From the NCBI RefSeq assembly GCF_002303885.1, contig NZ_MRCM01000009.1:62001-126000 (forward strand): 64,000 bases of DNA, written 5' to 3'. Positions 42,404 through 50,551 of this stretch are shown here, in pieces. The translations under genes were made by a program, and so were the position numbers. The stretch comes from Flavobacterium sp. ACN2. GTDB taxonomy: Bacteria > Bacteroidota > Bacteroidia > Flavobacteriales > Flavobacteriaceae. The notes beneath the pieces are model-generated. The model searched no databases. It saw nothing but the letters and a program-made list of their open reading frames with translations, and was not told the DNA's origin. Within the stretch, counting starts at the first letter, position 1. Each line of letters begins with the position of its first letter.

Positions 42404-43420
42404 TTATAGCGCTGATTTAACAGTTTTGATAATTCTAGCAGCAATTTTGTAAGGGTCTCCGTTTGAAGCTGGTCTTCTGTCTTCCAACCATCCTTTCCAT
42501 CCTTTTTGAACAGTCATTAAAGGAATTCTGATAGAACATCCTCTGTCTGAAACTCCATAAGAGAAATCGTGAATAGAAGCTGTTTCGTGTTTACCAGTTA
42601 AACGTTGGTCGTTGTAAGCTCCGTAAACTGCGATGTGCTCAGCAGTAACAGGACGGAAAGCTTCGCAGATTCTTTCGTAAGTTGCTTGGTCTCCACATGT
42701 TCTTAAAACTTCGTTAGAGAAGTTAGCGTGCATTCCAGAACCATTCCAGTCTGTATCTCCTAGAGGTTTTGGGTGATATTCAATATAGTAACCATATTTC
42801 TCAGTTAAACGGTCTAATAGGTAACGAGCAACCCAGATTTCATCTCCAGCTTTTTTAGCACCTTTAGCAAATAATTGGAATTCCCATTGTCCGCAAGCAA
42901 CCTCTTGGTTGATTCCTTCAAAGTTGATTCCAGCAGCGATACATAAATCAGCATGCTCTTCAACTAATTTTCTTCCGTGTGTGTTTTTTCCACCTACTGA
43001 ACAGTAGTACATCCCTTGTGGAGCAGGGTATCCTCCAACTGGGAAACCAAGTGGAAGTTGGGTTTTAGTATCCATAATGAAATACTCTTGTTCGAAACCA
43101 AACCAAAAATCATCATTATCATCATCAATTGTAGCTCTACCGTTAGAAGGGTGTGGAGTTCCGTCTGCGTACATAACTTCAGACATAACTAACCATCCAT
43201 TGATACGAGTTGGATCTGGATAAATTGCAACAGGAACTAAAAGACAGTCAGAAGAACCACCTTCAGCTTGTTTAGTTGACGAACCATCAAATGACCAGTT
43301 TCCAAGTTCTTCTAATGTTCCTTTGAAGTTTTCATGTTCTTCAACTTTAGTTTTACTTCTAAGATTTTGAGTTGGTTCATATCCATCTAACCAAATGTAC
43401 TCTAACTTAATTTTAGCCAT
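42404..43420 (-). CDS. Glutamine synthetase, GSII (beta-grasp, eukaryotic-like) type
   Basis: 338 residues from the ATG at 43420. The open frame runs 40 codons further upstream, but this passes over the promoter. Motifs: N-terminal beta-grasp (MAKIKLEYIWLDGY), NWSFDGSSTKQAEGGSSDC (Asp50-type latch), FGFEQEYFI (metal Glu), GINQEVACGQWEFQ, GSGMHANFS (ATP/metal His), and VSDRGCSIRIP (glutamate/phosphate Arg). The ~340-residue length and sequence match GSII rather than GlnA. Converts Glu + NH3 + ATP to Gln. There is no adenylylation-site loop. Divergent to GSIII. Confidence 0.93.
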   Translation of the reverse strand: MAKIKLEYIWLDGYEPTQNLRSKTKVEEHENFKGTLEELGNWSFDGSSTKQAEGGSSDCLLVPVAIYPDPTRINGWLVMSEVMYADGTPHPSNGRATIDDDNDDFWFGFEQEYFIMDTKTQLPLGFPVGGYPAPQGMYYCSVGGKNTHGRKLVEEHADLCIAAGINFEGINQEVACGQWEFQLFAKGAKKAGDEIWVARYLLDRLTEKYGYYIEYHPKPLGDTDWNGSGMHANFSNEVLRTCGDQATYERICEAFRPVTAEHIAVYGAYNDQRLTGKHETASIHDFSYGVSDRGCSIRIPLMTVQKGWKGWLEDRRPASNGDPYKIAARIIKTVKSAL

Positions 43421-43459
43421 AATAATATAAATTAATTTTTTTGTTTTTTTTCGTTGGGT

Positions 43460-43488
43460 CAAATATAGATTTATTTTTTTAGTCCCAA
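43460..43488 (-). promoter_or_regulatory. Promoter of the GSII gene
   Basis: On the minus strand, TTG (43486-43488) - 18 bp - TATATTTG (43460-43467), an exact match to the Bacteroidota TTG/TAnnTTTG promoter. Leader ~35 nt to the ATG at 43420. Confidence 0.75.
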
Positions 43489-43792
43489 AAATTAGGGGGC
43501 TATTTTGTTTTGCGAAGTATAATTTTTTGGATAAGCGCAATTTTGTGAGGGGTATATTTTAAAAAAAGCAATTTAAGTAAGCTTAAAAAAATAAATTCGT
43601 AATAATTACGGCTCATTTTTGAATTTATGAGTTAAGAAATTATGAAAAAATGTTTATTTAATCAATAATACCGTACAGTTTTGTTATATTTCTATGATTT
43701 GAATTCATTATTCTTCGAAAAAACCGTTTTATGTTGAAAAATCATTGACTAAAAATCTATAATTTATATTCTAAACAGGCTTATTTATTGTT

Positions 43793-43800
43793 TATATTTG
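43793..43800 (+). promoter_or_regulatory. -7 box of the GSIII gene
   Basis: TATATTTG, 49 bp before the ATG at 43850. No TTG at 17-20 bp upstream. The 43489-43792 stretch between the two promoters is AT-rich, with no operator I can identify. Confidence 0.55.
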
Positions 43801-43849
43801 TTGCTTCTTTTTTAATGAAAATTAGTACGAATTTAAAATATATATAACC

Positions 43850-46039
43850 ATGTCAACATTACGTTTTCAAGCTTTACAGCAAGCTTCTAACAGAAAGCCG
43901 GTGCATTTTGAAGAAATTGGCCGAAAATCAAATCTTTTTGGTGCAAATGTGTTTAATGAAAAAGCAATGAAGCAATATTTAACTTCAGATGCATTTAAAG
44001 GAGTAAGAGATGCTATTCAGCATGGTACAAAAATAGACAGAAAGCTTGCCGATTATATTGCTATGGGAATGAAAGAGTGGGCTCTTTCTAAAGGAGTGAC
44101 TCATTATACACATTGGTTTCAACCATTAACAGGAACAACGGCAGAAAAACATGATGCTTTTTTTGAAACTTCTTATGACGGAAGCGAGTCTGTAGAAAAA
44201 TTTGGAGGAGCACAATTAGTGCAGCAAGAGCCAGATGCATCTAGTTTTCCGAATGGAGGAATCAGAAATACTTTTGAAGCCAGAGGATATACTGCTTGGG
44301 ATCCGACTTCTCCAGCTTTTATATATGGTACAACTTTATGTATTCCAACCGTATTTATTGCTTACACAGGTGAAGCTTTAGATAATAAAATACCTTTATT
44401 AAGAGCATTGTCTGCAATTGACGAAGCTGCAACAGAGGTTTGTAAATATTTTGACAAAAACGTAAAAAAGGTAACTGCAACATTAGGATGGGAGCAGGAA
44501 TATTTTTTGATTGATAAAGCACTGGCAAATTCTCGCCCAGACTTAATGATGACGGGAAGAACTTTGTTAGGTCATACGTCTGCAAAAGGCCAGCAGTTAG
44601 ACGATCATTATTTCGGATCTATCCCAACTCGCGCTCTTACTTATATGAGAGATTTAGAGCAAGAATGTATGCTATTGGGTATTCCGGTAAAAACACGTCA
44701 TAATGAGGTAGCACCGAATCAGTTTGAATTAGCTCCGATTTTTGAAGAAACGAATTTAGCGGTTGACCACAACTCTTTATTAATGGATGTGATGCAGAAA
44801 GTTGCGGAACGTCATGACTTTAAAGTATTATTTCACGAAAAACCATTTAAAGGAGTAAACGGTTCTGGAAAACACAATAACTGGTCGCTGGCTACAGATA
44901 CAGGAGTTAACTTGTTGAGTCCGAGCAAAACGCCAATGAGCAATTTACAATTCTTGACTTTCTTTATTAATACAATCAAAGCGGTTAACGACAACGAAAC
45001 TTTATTAAGAGCCTCTATCGCAACAGCAAGTAACGACCATAGGTTAGGAGCAAATGAAGCCCCGCCAGCAATTATGTCTGTATTTATTGGAGCGCAATTA
45101 ACTAAGGTTTTATCTGAATTGGAAAGCGTAACAACAGGAAAACTTTCGCCAGAAGAAAAAACAGATTTGAAATTGAACGTTGTTGGTAAAATTCCAGACG
45201 TATTATTAGACAATACAGACAGAAATAGAACTTCACCTTTTGCTTTCACTGGAAATAAATTTGAGTTTAGAGCTGTTGGATCCAATTCAAACTGTTCGAA
45301 TGCAATGACCACTTTGAATGCGATTGTAGCAAAACAGTTAATTGATTTTAAAAATGAAGTAGAGAACTTGATTGAAAATAAAGACATGAAAAAAGACGAT
45401 GCAATCTTTAATGTCTTAAGAGAATACATCAAACAATCTAAAAAAATTCTTTTTGAAGGAGACGGTTATAGTGATGCTTGGGAAAAAGAAGCGGCTAAAA
45501 GAGGTTTGAGCAACTTTAAAACTACTCCAGAAGCTATTAAAGCTAAGGTTTCTAAACAAGCTTTAGAATTATTTGAACAATTAGGAATCTTTAATCATGT
45601 AGAAGCAGAAGCTCGTTACGAAATCGAATTGGAAGAATACACTAAAAAAATCCAAATTGAAGGAAGAGTTTTAGGAGATATTGCTAGAAACCATGTAATT
45701 CCAACAGCAATTCGTTACCAAAACACTTTAATTGATAATGTAAAAGGGTTGAAAGAAATTTTTGCAAAAGAGTTTGAGGCTTTAGCCAAAGAACAGATTG
45801 TTTTAATTAAAGAAATTTCAGGTCATATTGAAGGAATCAATTCTAAAGTATTGGCGATGACTAATGAAAGAAAAAAAGCAAATCAATTGACCGATGCTCA
45901 AAAAATGGCAGAAGCATATTGCAATAATGTAAAACCTTATTTTGATGAAATTCGTAATCACTGCGATAAATTAGAATTATTAGTAGATGACGAAAGCTGG
46001 ACATTGACCAAATATAGAGAATTATTGTTTACCAAGTAA
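43850..46039 (+). CDS. glnN: Glutamine synthetase type III
   Basis: 729 residues, the typical GSIII size. Family-specific motifs: NGGIRNTFEARGYTAWDPTSPAFI, GWEQEYFLIDKAL (metal), RHNEVAPNQFELAPIFEETNLAVDHN, HEKPFKGVNGSGKHNNWSL, GDNTDRNRTSPFAFTGNKFEFRAVG-type C-terminal block (here LLDNTDRNRTSP...FEFRAVGSNSNCSNAM), and the helical GSIII C-terminal extension. GSIII forms double-ring hexamers and is the main assimilatory GS in many Bacteroidota. Adjacent and divergent to GSII, so the cell has two unrelated GS forms at one locus. Confidence 0.95.
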   Translation: MSTLRFQALQQASNRKPVHFEEIGRKSNLFGANVFNEKAMKQYLTSDAFKGVRDAIQHGTKIDRKLADYIAMGMKEWALSKGVTHYTHWFQPLTGTTAEKHDAFFETSYDGSESVEKFGGAQLVQQEPDASSFPNGGIRNTFEARGYTAWDPTSPAFIYGTTLCIPTVFIAYTGEALDNKIPLLRALSAIDEAATEVCKYFDKNVKKVTATLGWEQEYFLIDKALANSRPDLMMTGRTLLGHTSAKGQQLDDHYFGSIPTRALTYMRDLEQECMLLGIPVKTRHNEVAPNQFELAPIFEETNLAVDHNSLLMDVMQKVAERHDFKVLFHEKPFKGVNGSGKHNNWSLATDTGVNLLSPSKTPMSNLQFLTFFINTIKAVNDNETLLRASIATASNDHRLGANEAPPAIMSVFIGAQLTKVLSELESVTTGKLSPEEKTDLKLNVVGKIPDVLLDNTDRNRTSPFAFTGNKFEFRAVGSNSNCSNAMTTLNAIVAKQLIDFKNEVENLIENKDMKKDDAIFNVLREYIKQSKKILFEGDGYSDAWEKEAAKRGLSNFKTTPEAIKAKVSKQALELFEQLGIFNHVEAEARYEIELEEYTKKIQIEGRVLGDIARNHVIPTAIRYQNTLIDNVKGLKEIFAKEFEALAKEQIVLIKEISGHIEGINSKVLAMTNERKKANQLTDAQKMAEAYCNNVKPYFDEIRNHCDKLELLVDDESWTLTKYRELLFTK

Positions 46040-46059
46040 TTATATAATAACAATTTGTT

Positions 46060-46092
46060 AAAGCCTGTCTCAAAAAGACAGGCTTTTTTTTG
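46060..46092 (+). terminator. Intrinsic terminator of the GSIII gene
   Basis: AAAGCCTGTCT / AGACAGGCTTT followed by T-run. Confidence 0.85.
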
Positions 46093-46205
46093 AGATTATA
46101 CTAAAAAAAAGGTTTGTGAAGAACTTTTTTGCTACTTATAGCCCCTTAAATGTAAAGAAATTGTAATAAGTATCTTTTTTCCTATGAAAATTTTTGCGCA
46201 TTTGG

Positions 46206-46235
46206 GCAGTTCATCGAGATAGTATTACAGTTCAT
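46206..46235. promoter_or_regulatory. LytTR-type direct repeat upstream of csgA
   Basis: GCAGTTCAT (46206-46214) and ACAGTTCAT (46227-46235), repeat period exactly 21 bp, i.e. two 9-bp sites with a 12-bp spacer. The second fits the LytTR site consensus [TA][AC][CA]GTTN[AG][TG] at every position, the first at all but one. It lies 66 bp upstream of the -7 box at 46301. Confidence 0.65.
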
Positions 46236-46300
46236 CGAAAAGAGGTTAATATCTTGTAAAATAGGTATTTATACGTGAGCTGCTTTTGGGTAAAGTTTTC

Positions 46301-46308
46301 TAATTTTG
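46301..46308 (+). promoter_or_regulatory. -7 box of the curli operon
   Basis: TAATTTTG fits TAnnTTTG. It implies a leader of ~135 nt to the csgA start at 46449. A C-rich stretch (CCCCCCACTTTTCCTCCCCGGG, ~46363-46384) in the leader is unusual for this genome. Confidence 0.45.
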
Positions 46309-46448
46309 GTCGTGAAGAAAAGAAAATAGATTTAAAATTTGTTTTCAAAATGATAGAATAAGCCCCCCACTTTTCCTCCCCGGGATTATAAACCTACAGA
46401 AGAACCTACATAATAATTTGTATTAATAACCAATTAAATATATTTATT

Positions 46449-47330
46449 ATGAAAAAAGTAATTTTAAGCATCTCAGCGATGCTGTTTGTAGGATTTGCTG
46501 CTGTAGCGCAGAACACATCTAATGTAGGTCAGATAGGAAATGGTAACAACGGTATTGTTGGCCAAAACGGAACTTTAAACAGTTCAAAAATTACACAAGT
46601 AAGCCCAGGTGGAGCGGCTCCAGCTTCTGACGGAAACAAATCAGAAGTGTATCAAGGTATTCAACCAGGTTTATATGCTGCAGTAAGTAATAAAGCTGAA
46701 GTAGATCAAAACGGAAAGAAAAACGTTGCATTTGTTTCTCAAAGCAATAAAAACAACCAAGCTTACCAAACTCAAAAAGGAAATGAAAACGATGCTACAA
46801 TCTGGCAAGATCAAATTGCTGGACCAGCTTCTGCGCTTAACGGAGGAGACAAAGCATGGCAAACTCAAACAGGAAATAAAAATAAAGCTACAGTTGACCA
46901 AGGTACAACAGGAAATGAATATCCAGCTCCTGGAGGTGTTTTCACTGCTAGCCAATTGACTGCTTTAGGTTCTGTATCAATTCCATTTGCTCCTAATGGA
47001 GGCAATGAGGCTACTCAAACTCAAACTGGAGATTACAATTTGGCTTATGCAAGTCAAGGTGGTACAGGAAACAAATCTTGGCAAACTCAAACTTCTCCAG
47101 CAGGAACTACAGACCCAGCTAAAAATATTTCTAGACATTTTCAATATGGAGATGGAAATGAGTCAAAAACTGTTCAAAATGGAATTAGAAACATTGAGAA
47201 TACATTACAAATTGGAAACTTGAATACTTCTGATGTAAAACAAACTAATGCTGCTGGTGCTGGAAACCAACAAGTAGGATTCTCTTTTGGTAATTCAAAC
47301 CATATTACTGTGACTCAAACAGGACTATAA
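46449..47330 (+). CDS. csgA: Curlin repeat protein, CsgA-like major subunit
   Basis: 293 residues. Signal peptide to AVAQ (~21). The mature protein has irregular curlin repeats with Gln/Asn/Gly at fixed positions (GQIGNGNNGIVGQNG, YQTQKGNENDATIWQ, WQTQTGNKNKATVDQ, TQTQTGDYNLAYASQ, LQIGNLNTSDVKQ), much longer than E. coli CsgA (151). Expected to form extracellular amyloid after export through CsgG. First gene of the operon; a 14-bp hairpin at 47364 separates it from csgB. The gene is richer in G+C than its surroundings because of Gly/Gln content. Confidence 0.92.
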   Translation: MKKVILSISAMLFVGFAAVAQNTSNVGQIGNGNNGIVGQNGTLNSSKITQVSPGGAAPASDGNKSEVYQGIQPGLYAAVSNKAEVDQNGKKNVAFVSQSNKNNQAYQTQKGNENDATIWQDQIAGPASALNGGDKAWQTQTGNKNKATVDQGTTGNEYPAPGGVFTASQLTALGSVSIPFAPNGGNEATQTQTGDYNLAYASQGGTGNKSWQTQTSPAGTTDPAKNISRHFQYGDGNESKTVQNGIRNIENTLQIGNLNTSDVKQTNAAGAGNQQVGFSFGNSNHITVTQTGL

Positions 47331-47363
47331 ATTTATAATTCTCTTGAGAAGAAGAATATAATA

Positions 47364-47405
47364 AAATGAGATAGCCTTTATCTATTAACTAGGCTATCTC
47401 ATTTA
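47364..47405 (+). terminator. Hairpin between csgA and csgB
   Basis: AAATGAGATAGCCT / AGGCTATCTCATTT, a 14-bp perfect stem followed by only a weak T-rich tail. Likely a partial terminator or 3'-end stabiliser that raises csgA over downstream genes. Confidence 0.75.
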
Positions 47406-47443
47406 ATTTCGATTTTAAAAAATAAATCTAAAAAAAAATAAAA

Positions 47444-47965
47444 ATGAAAATTTTCATTTTAAATATTGTTTTACTCCTTATCTCCTCAGGGCTTTATGCC
47501 CAGCAGAAAGAAGATAATTCTGAGTTTAAAAACTATAGTTCATCCGTTTTTAATTCTAAAGAAATGGCAATGAGTATAGTTTCTGGCTTGGATAAAAAAG
47601 CTCAAAAGGATTTAAATCAAAACCTCCAATCTGGAATACAGATACAGCAGATTGGCGATTTAAACAAAGTGAATGCAGCTTTGAAATCTAATGACTTAAA
47701 AGTTTCTGTTAAGCAAAATGGAGATAGAAATGATGTGCAGTTAGATAAAAGTGCAAACTCTATTACGCAAAGTGTTATTCAGCAAGGAGATAATAACCGA
47801 CTTTTTGATTATACATTCAAAACAAATTACGATATAAATATGCAGATTGTTCAAAAAGGCGACAATCAAAATATTCAAAATATTGGAACCAATTCCTTGT
47901 CAAAGAATATGAAAATTACACAAACAGGAAATGGAGCTTCAATAATTCTTATAAATAAATTATAA
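47444..47965 (+). CDS. csgB: Curlin-repeat minor subunit, CsgB-like
   Basis: 173 residues. Signal peptide to LYAQ (~20). Then a ~50-residue linker (SSVFNSKEMAMSIVSGLDKKAQKDLNQNL) and repeats IQIQQIGDLNKVNAAL, VSVKQNGDRNDVQL, SVIQQGDNNRLF, QIVQKGDNQNIQNI, KITQTGNGASIILIN. Position after csgA and the hydrophobic C-terminus fit the nucleator role. Assignment as CsgB rather than a second CsgA is by order and size. Confidence 0.85.
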   Translation: MKIFILNIVLLLISSGLYAQQKEDNSEFKNYSSSVFNSKEMAMSIVSGLDKKAQKDLNQNLQSGIQIQQIGDLNKVNAALKSNDLKVSVKQNGDRNDVQLDKSANSITQSVIQQGDNNRLFDYTFKTNYDINMQIVQKGDNQNIQNIGTNSLSKNMKITQTGNGASIILINKL

Positions 47966-47973
47966 ATAGCAAC

Positions 47974-48707
47974 ATGTATTTTTTTAACAGACATATCACG
48001 ATTCTATTTTTATTTTTTTCTATAATTTTTTATGGACAAGTTCCTCAAGATAAGATAAAAGCAAAAATAGAAATTGAAAAAATAGAGGGCAATGTAAAAA
48101 TAACCGGTACAGCTGAAAACATGACAGATGTAATCAGGAGTGCCGCCTATAGATTGTCTGTGATAAAAAATAATGATAGTAATAGTAATCAGTCTAAGAA
48201 TGAACAGGTTGGTGTTTTTACCTTACAGCCAAACGAAAAACAAAAATTATCTACATCGCAGATAAATCTGCTTGATACTGATGAGGTAATTATTATGCTT
48301 TTGTTTTATGATGAAGATAAACAAATAATAGCAAAAGATCGTGTGGTTTTGGGTGAAGAAAAAAAAAAGATGAGCCAGTTGTAATAATCCCTGATGAAGG
48401 TTTTGAATTACGTGGCATTATTACTGACGACACCAAAACGAAAATGGGTAAAGATTTCTATGACAAATATTACTATAAATATAATGCGATTGGAATAAAT
48501 GCTAAGAAAATAGTAACCATAGGTGAAGAATATAGTTTTGCCAGAAATACAGCGATATCTATCACTATAGATAATGAGGTCATTTATGATTTTTTGGTTA
48601 GGCCAGACGACGAATATTTAGAAGCGGCTGCAGAAGAAGCTGTAAACACAACCTTTACTTATTTGAAAGAAAAAGAAAAAGAACGCAAATATTTCACTCA
48701 GTATTAA
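47974..48707 (+). pseudogene. csgE: CsgH-CsgE fusion split at a 10-A tract
   Basis: Signal peptide to IFYGQ (~21), then a CsgH/CsgC-like beta domain (AKIEIEKIEGNVKITGTAENMTDVIRSAAYRLSVIK..., ~25-130). The frame ends at a TAA (48382-48384), just after the A10 tract at 48359-48368. With one extra A (or two fewer), translation continues KKDEPVVIIPDEGFELRGIITDD... through a complete CsgE domain (FYDKYYYKYNAIGINAKKIVTIGEEYSFARNTAISITIDNEVIYDF) to 48707. CsgE is the periplasmic cap/chaperone of the CsgG pore. The ATG at 48444 is inside the CsgE domain and not a plausible start. Options: phase-variable tract, RNA-polymerase slippage, or a sequencing error. Confidence 0.8.
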
Positions 48708-48723
48708 TTTATTTATCAAAGAC

Positions 48724-49128
48724 ATGAAACTTATAGCAACCTTAATATTGTGTCTGCTTTTATCTCCATCTGTAAATGCTCAGGCTTTTGTTTACAAACC
48801 TGTAAACCCTGCATTTGGTGGCGATACGTTTAACTATCAATGGCTTTTAAGCAGTGCTGAAGCTCAAAACAAGCAGAAAGATAAAACAGCTGTCACTCCT
48901 ACACAAACTGATTTAGAGAAGTTTAAAGCCAATTTAAATGCTCAATTATTAAATCAGATTTCCAGTCAACTTTATAAACAGCAATTTGGTACAGATGGCA
49001 TCAAAGAAGGCTCTTATACTTTTGGGAGTTATTCGGTCGATGTATTTCCGTCATCAGATGGTCTTACTCTAAATATTTTAGATACCAATACAGGAGAACA
49101 AACACAAGTAATCATCCCAAATCAATAA
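48724..49128 (+). CDS. csgF: CsgF-like curli assembly protein
   Basis: 134 residues. Signal peptide to VNAQ (~20) directly followed by the CsgF signature FVYKPVNPAFGGDTFNYQWLLSSAEAQN, which in E. coli CsgF inserts into the CsgG pore. The C-terminal domain (YTFGSYSVDVFPSSDGLTLNILDTNTGEQTQVIIP) matches the family. It lies 16 bp after csgE and 1 bp before csgG, in one operon. Confidence 0.93.
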   Translation: MKLIATLILCLLLSPSVNAQAFVYKPVNPAFGGDTFNYQWLLSSAEAQNKQKDKTAVTPTQTDLEKFKANLNAQLLNQISSQLYKQQFGTDGIKEGSYTFGSYSVDVFPSSDGLTLNILDTNTGEQTQVIIPNQ

Positions 49129-49129
49129 C

Positions 49130-50491
49130 ATGCGAATCCATTACTACCTATTTATTGTATTTGGGTTACTTCTTACTGGCTGCGGCGCTTATTATAACCA
49201 ACCCACTGGAGTTCAAAAAGCTGTTTTGGGAGAAGGTACGCCCGCTACGTCATTATTAAAAGATCTGCCAAAACCCAAAGAACAAGTCGTCGTTGGTGTC
49301 TATAAATTTAGAGACCAGACTGGACAATACAAACCTCAGGAAAACGGAAGCAGTTTTAGTACTGCTGTGACACAGGGAGCCACTTCTATATTGATAAAAG
49401 CGCTGGAAGATTCTAAATGGTTTATACCAATTGAGCGTGAAAATATTGGAAACTTATTGCAAGAACGAAATCTAATTCGTGCAACTCGTCAGGAATATAT
49501 AAAAGATGCAAATCCGAATGAACCGCAATTAACACCTCTATTATATGCTGGAGTGCTGTTGGAAGGAGGTATTGTTTCGTATGATTCTAATATTATCACG
49601 GGCGGATTTGGTGCAAGATATTTTGGTGCCGGAGCATCTGTAAAATACCGTCAAGACCGTGTAACAATTTATTTGAGAATGATTTCGACTTCAAACGGAA
49701 AAATTCTAAAATCAGTTTATATATCAAAAACGATTTTGTCGCAAGCAATTGATGAGAGCCTTTTTAGATATGTCAATTTTAAAAGACTTCTCGAAGTAGA
49801 AACGGGATACACTACTAATGAACCAGTACATATGGCTGTTACAGAAGCTATAGAAAAGGCTGTTGAATCTTTGGTTTTGGAAGGAATAAAAGATAATGTC
49901 TGGGAAGCTGATGCTCCAAAATGGGAAGTTGATAATTTACTGAAAGCTTACGCCGAAGAAACCAAAACTGCCGATGTAACGGGTTTATATGATAGAGTGC
50001 TTGAAAACAGAAGAAGCAAATTTGCCATAGAACTTTCTGGCGGTGCTACTTTAATGGATGGAGATTATCGCGATCCTCTTTTAAGACCCTTCGGGCGCGG
50101 AGCTTTAAAATGGATGATTTCTCCAAGTTTTACAGTAAGCGCTTCTACCAATGTTGTAAACCTCGCCAACAAAAATTTACTAGATGTCGGGTATATTACC
50201 TACGATCTTAATATGGAATGGATCATTCTTCCTAAAGATCGCCTTACGCCATTTTTATATGGAGGAGGAGGATATGGAATGAATCGGAAATTTGAAAATA
50301 CCTACGGTAAATTTCAATATGGTGCAGGCTTAGAATATATGGCATCAGATCAGATAGGTATAAAATTATTTGCTGAACAAAATATTAATTTCAGTGATAA
50401 TGTCGATTATATTGTTGCAGGAACCCGAGATGATTACTATTACAAATTTGGTCTAGGGCTAACTTTTTACTTTGGAAAAAAGAAAAAATAA
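49130..50491 (+). CDS. csgG: CsgG curli secretion pore with C-terminal beta-barrel-like extension
   Basis: 453 residues; E. coli CsgG is 277. Lipobox LLTGCG (Cys ~19). CsgG domain ~20-270: VVVGVYKFRDQTGQYKPQ, TSILIKALEDSKWFIPIERENIGNLLQERNLIR, GVLLEGGIVSYDSNIITGGFGARYFGAGASVKYRQDRVTIYLRMI, FKRLLEVETGYTTNEPVHMAVTEAIEKAVESLV. Then ~290-453 is an added beta-rich domain (FAIELSGGATLMDG, ALKWMISPSFTVSAS, TPFLYGGGGYGMNRKF, YYKFGLGLTFYFG) resembling a small outer-membrane barrel, as seen in Bacteroidota CsgG. Forms the outer-membrane export channel. Confidence 0.93.
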   Translation: MRIHYYLFIVFGLLLTGCGAYYNQPTGVQKAVLGEGTPATSLLKDLPKPKEQVVVGVYKFRDQTGQYKPQENGSSFSTAVTQGATSILIKALEDSKWFIPIERENIGNLLQERNLIRATRQEYIKDANPNEPQLTPLLYAGVLLEGGIVSYDSNIITGGFGARYFGAGASVKYRQDRVTIYLRMISTSNGKILKSVYISKTILSQAIDESLFRYVNFKRLLEVETGYTTNEPVHMAVTEAIEKAVESLVLEGIKDNVWEADAPKWEVDNLLKAYAEETKTADVTGLYDRVLENRRSKFAIELSGGATLMDGDYRDPLLRPFGRGALKWMISPSFTVSASTNVVNLANKNLLDVGYITYDLNMEWIILPKDRLTPFLYGGGGYGMNRKFENTYGKFQYGAGLEYMASDQIGIKLFAEQNINFSDNVDYIVAGTRDDYYYKFGLGLTFYFGKKKK

Positions 50492-50551
50492 TTTGAATAG
50501 TTAATTATCAGAAATTATAACGTTGAAGTTAAATTTAAAAACAAATCAAAA

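Noticed and set aside
43421..43540. 40-residue N-terminal extension of GSII
   Set aside because: It would be translated from DNA containing the promoter (TTG-N18-TATATTTG); GSII proteins start at MAKIKLEYIWLDGY.
46671..47223. Alternative frames within csgA (both strands)
   Set aside because: Caused by the repetitive curlin DNA; the signal peptide and curlin repeats are only in the 46449 frame.
48444..48707. Separate 87-residue CsgE gene starting at 48444
   Set aside because: That ATG lies inside the CsgE domain; the conserved residues IIPDEGFELRG precede it in the same frame, so the gene is a frameshifted fusion.
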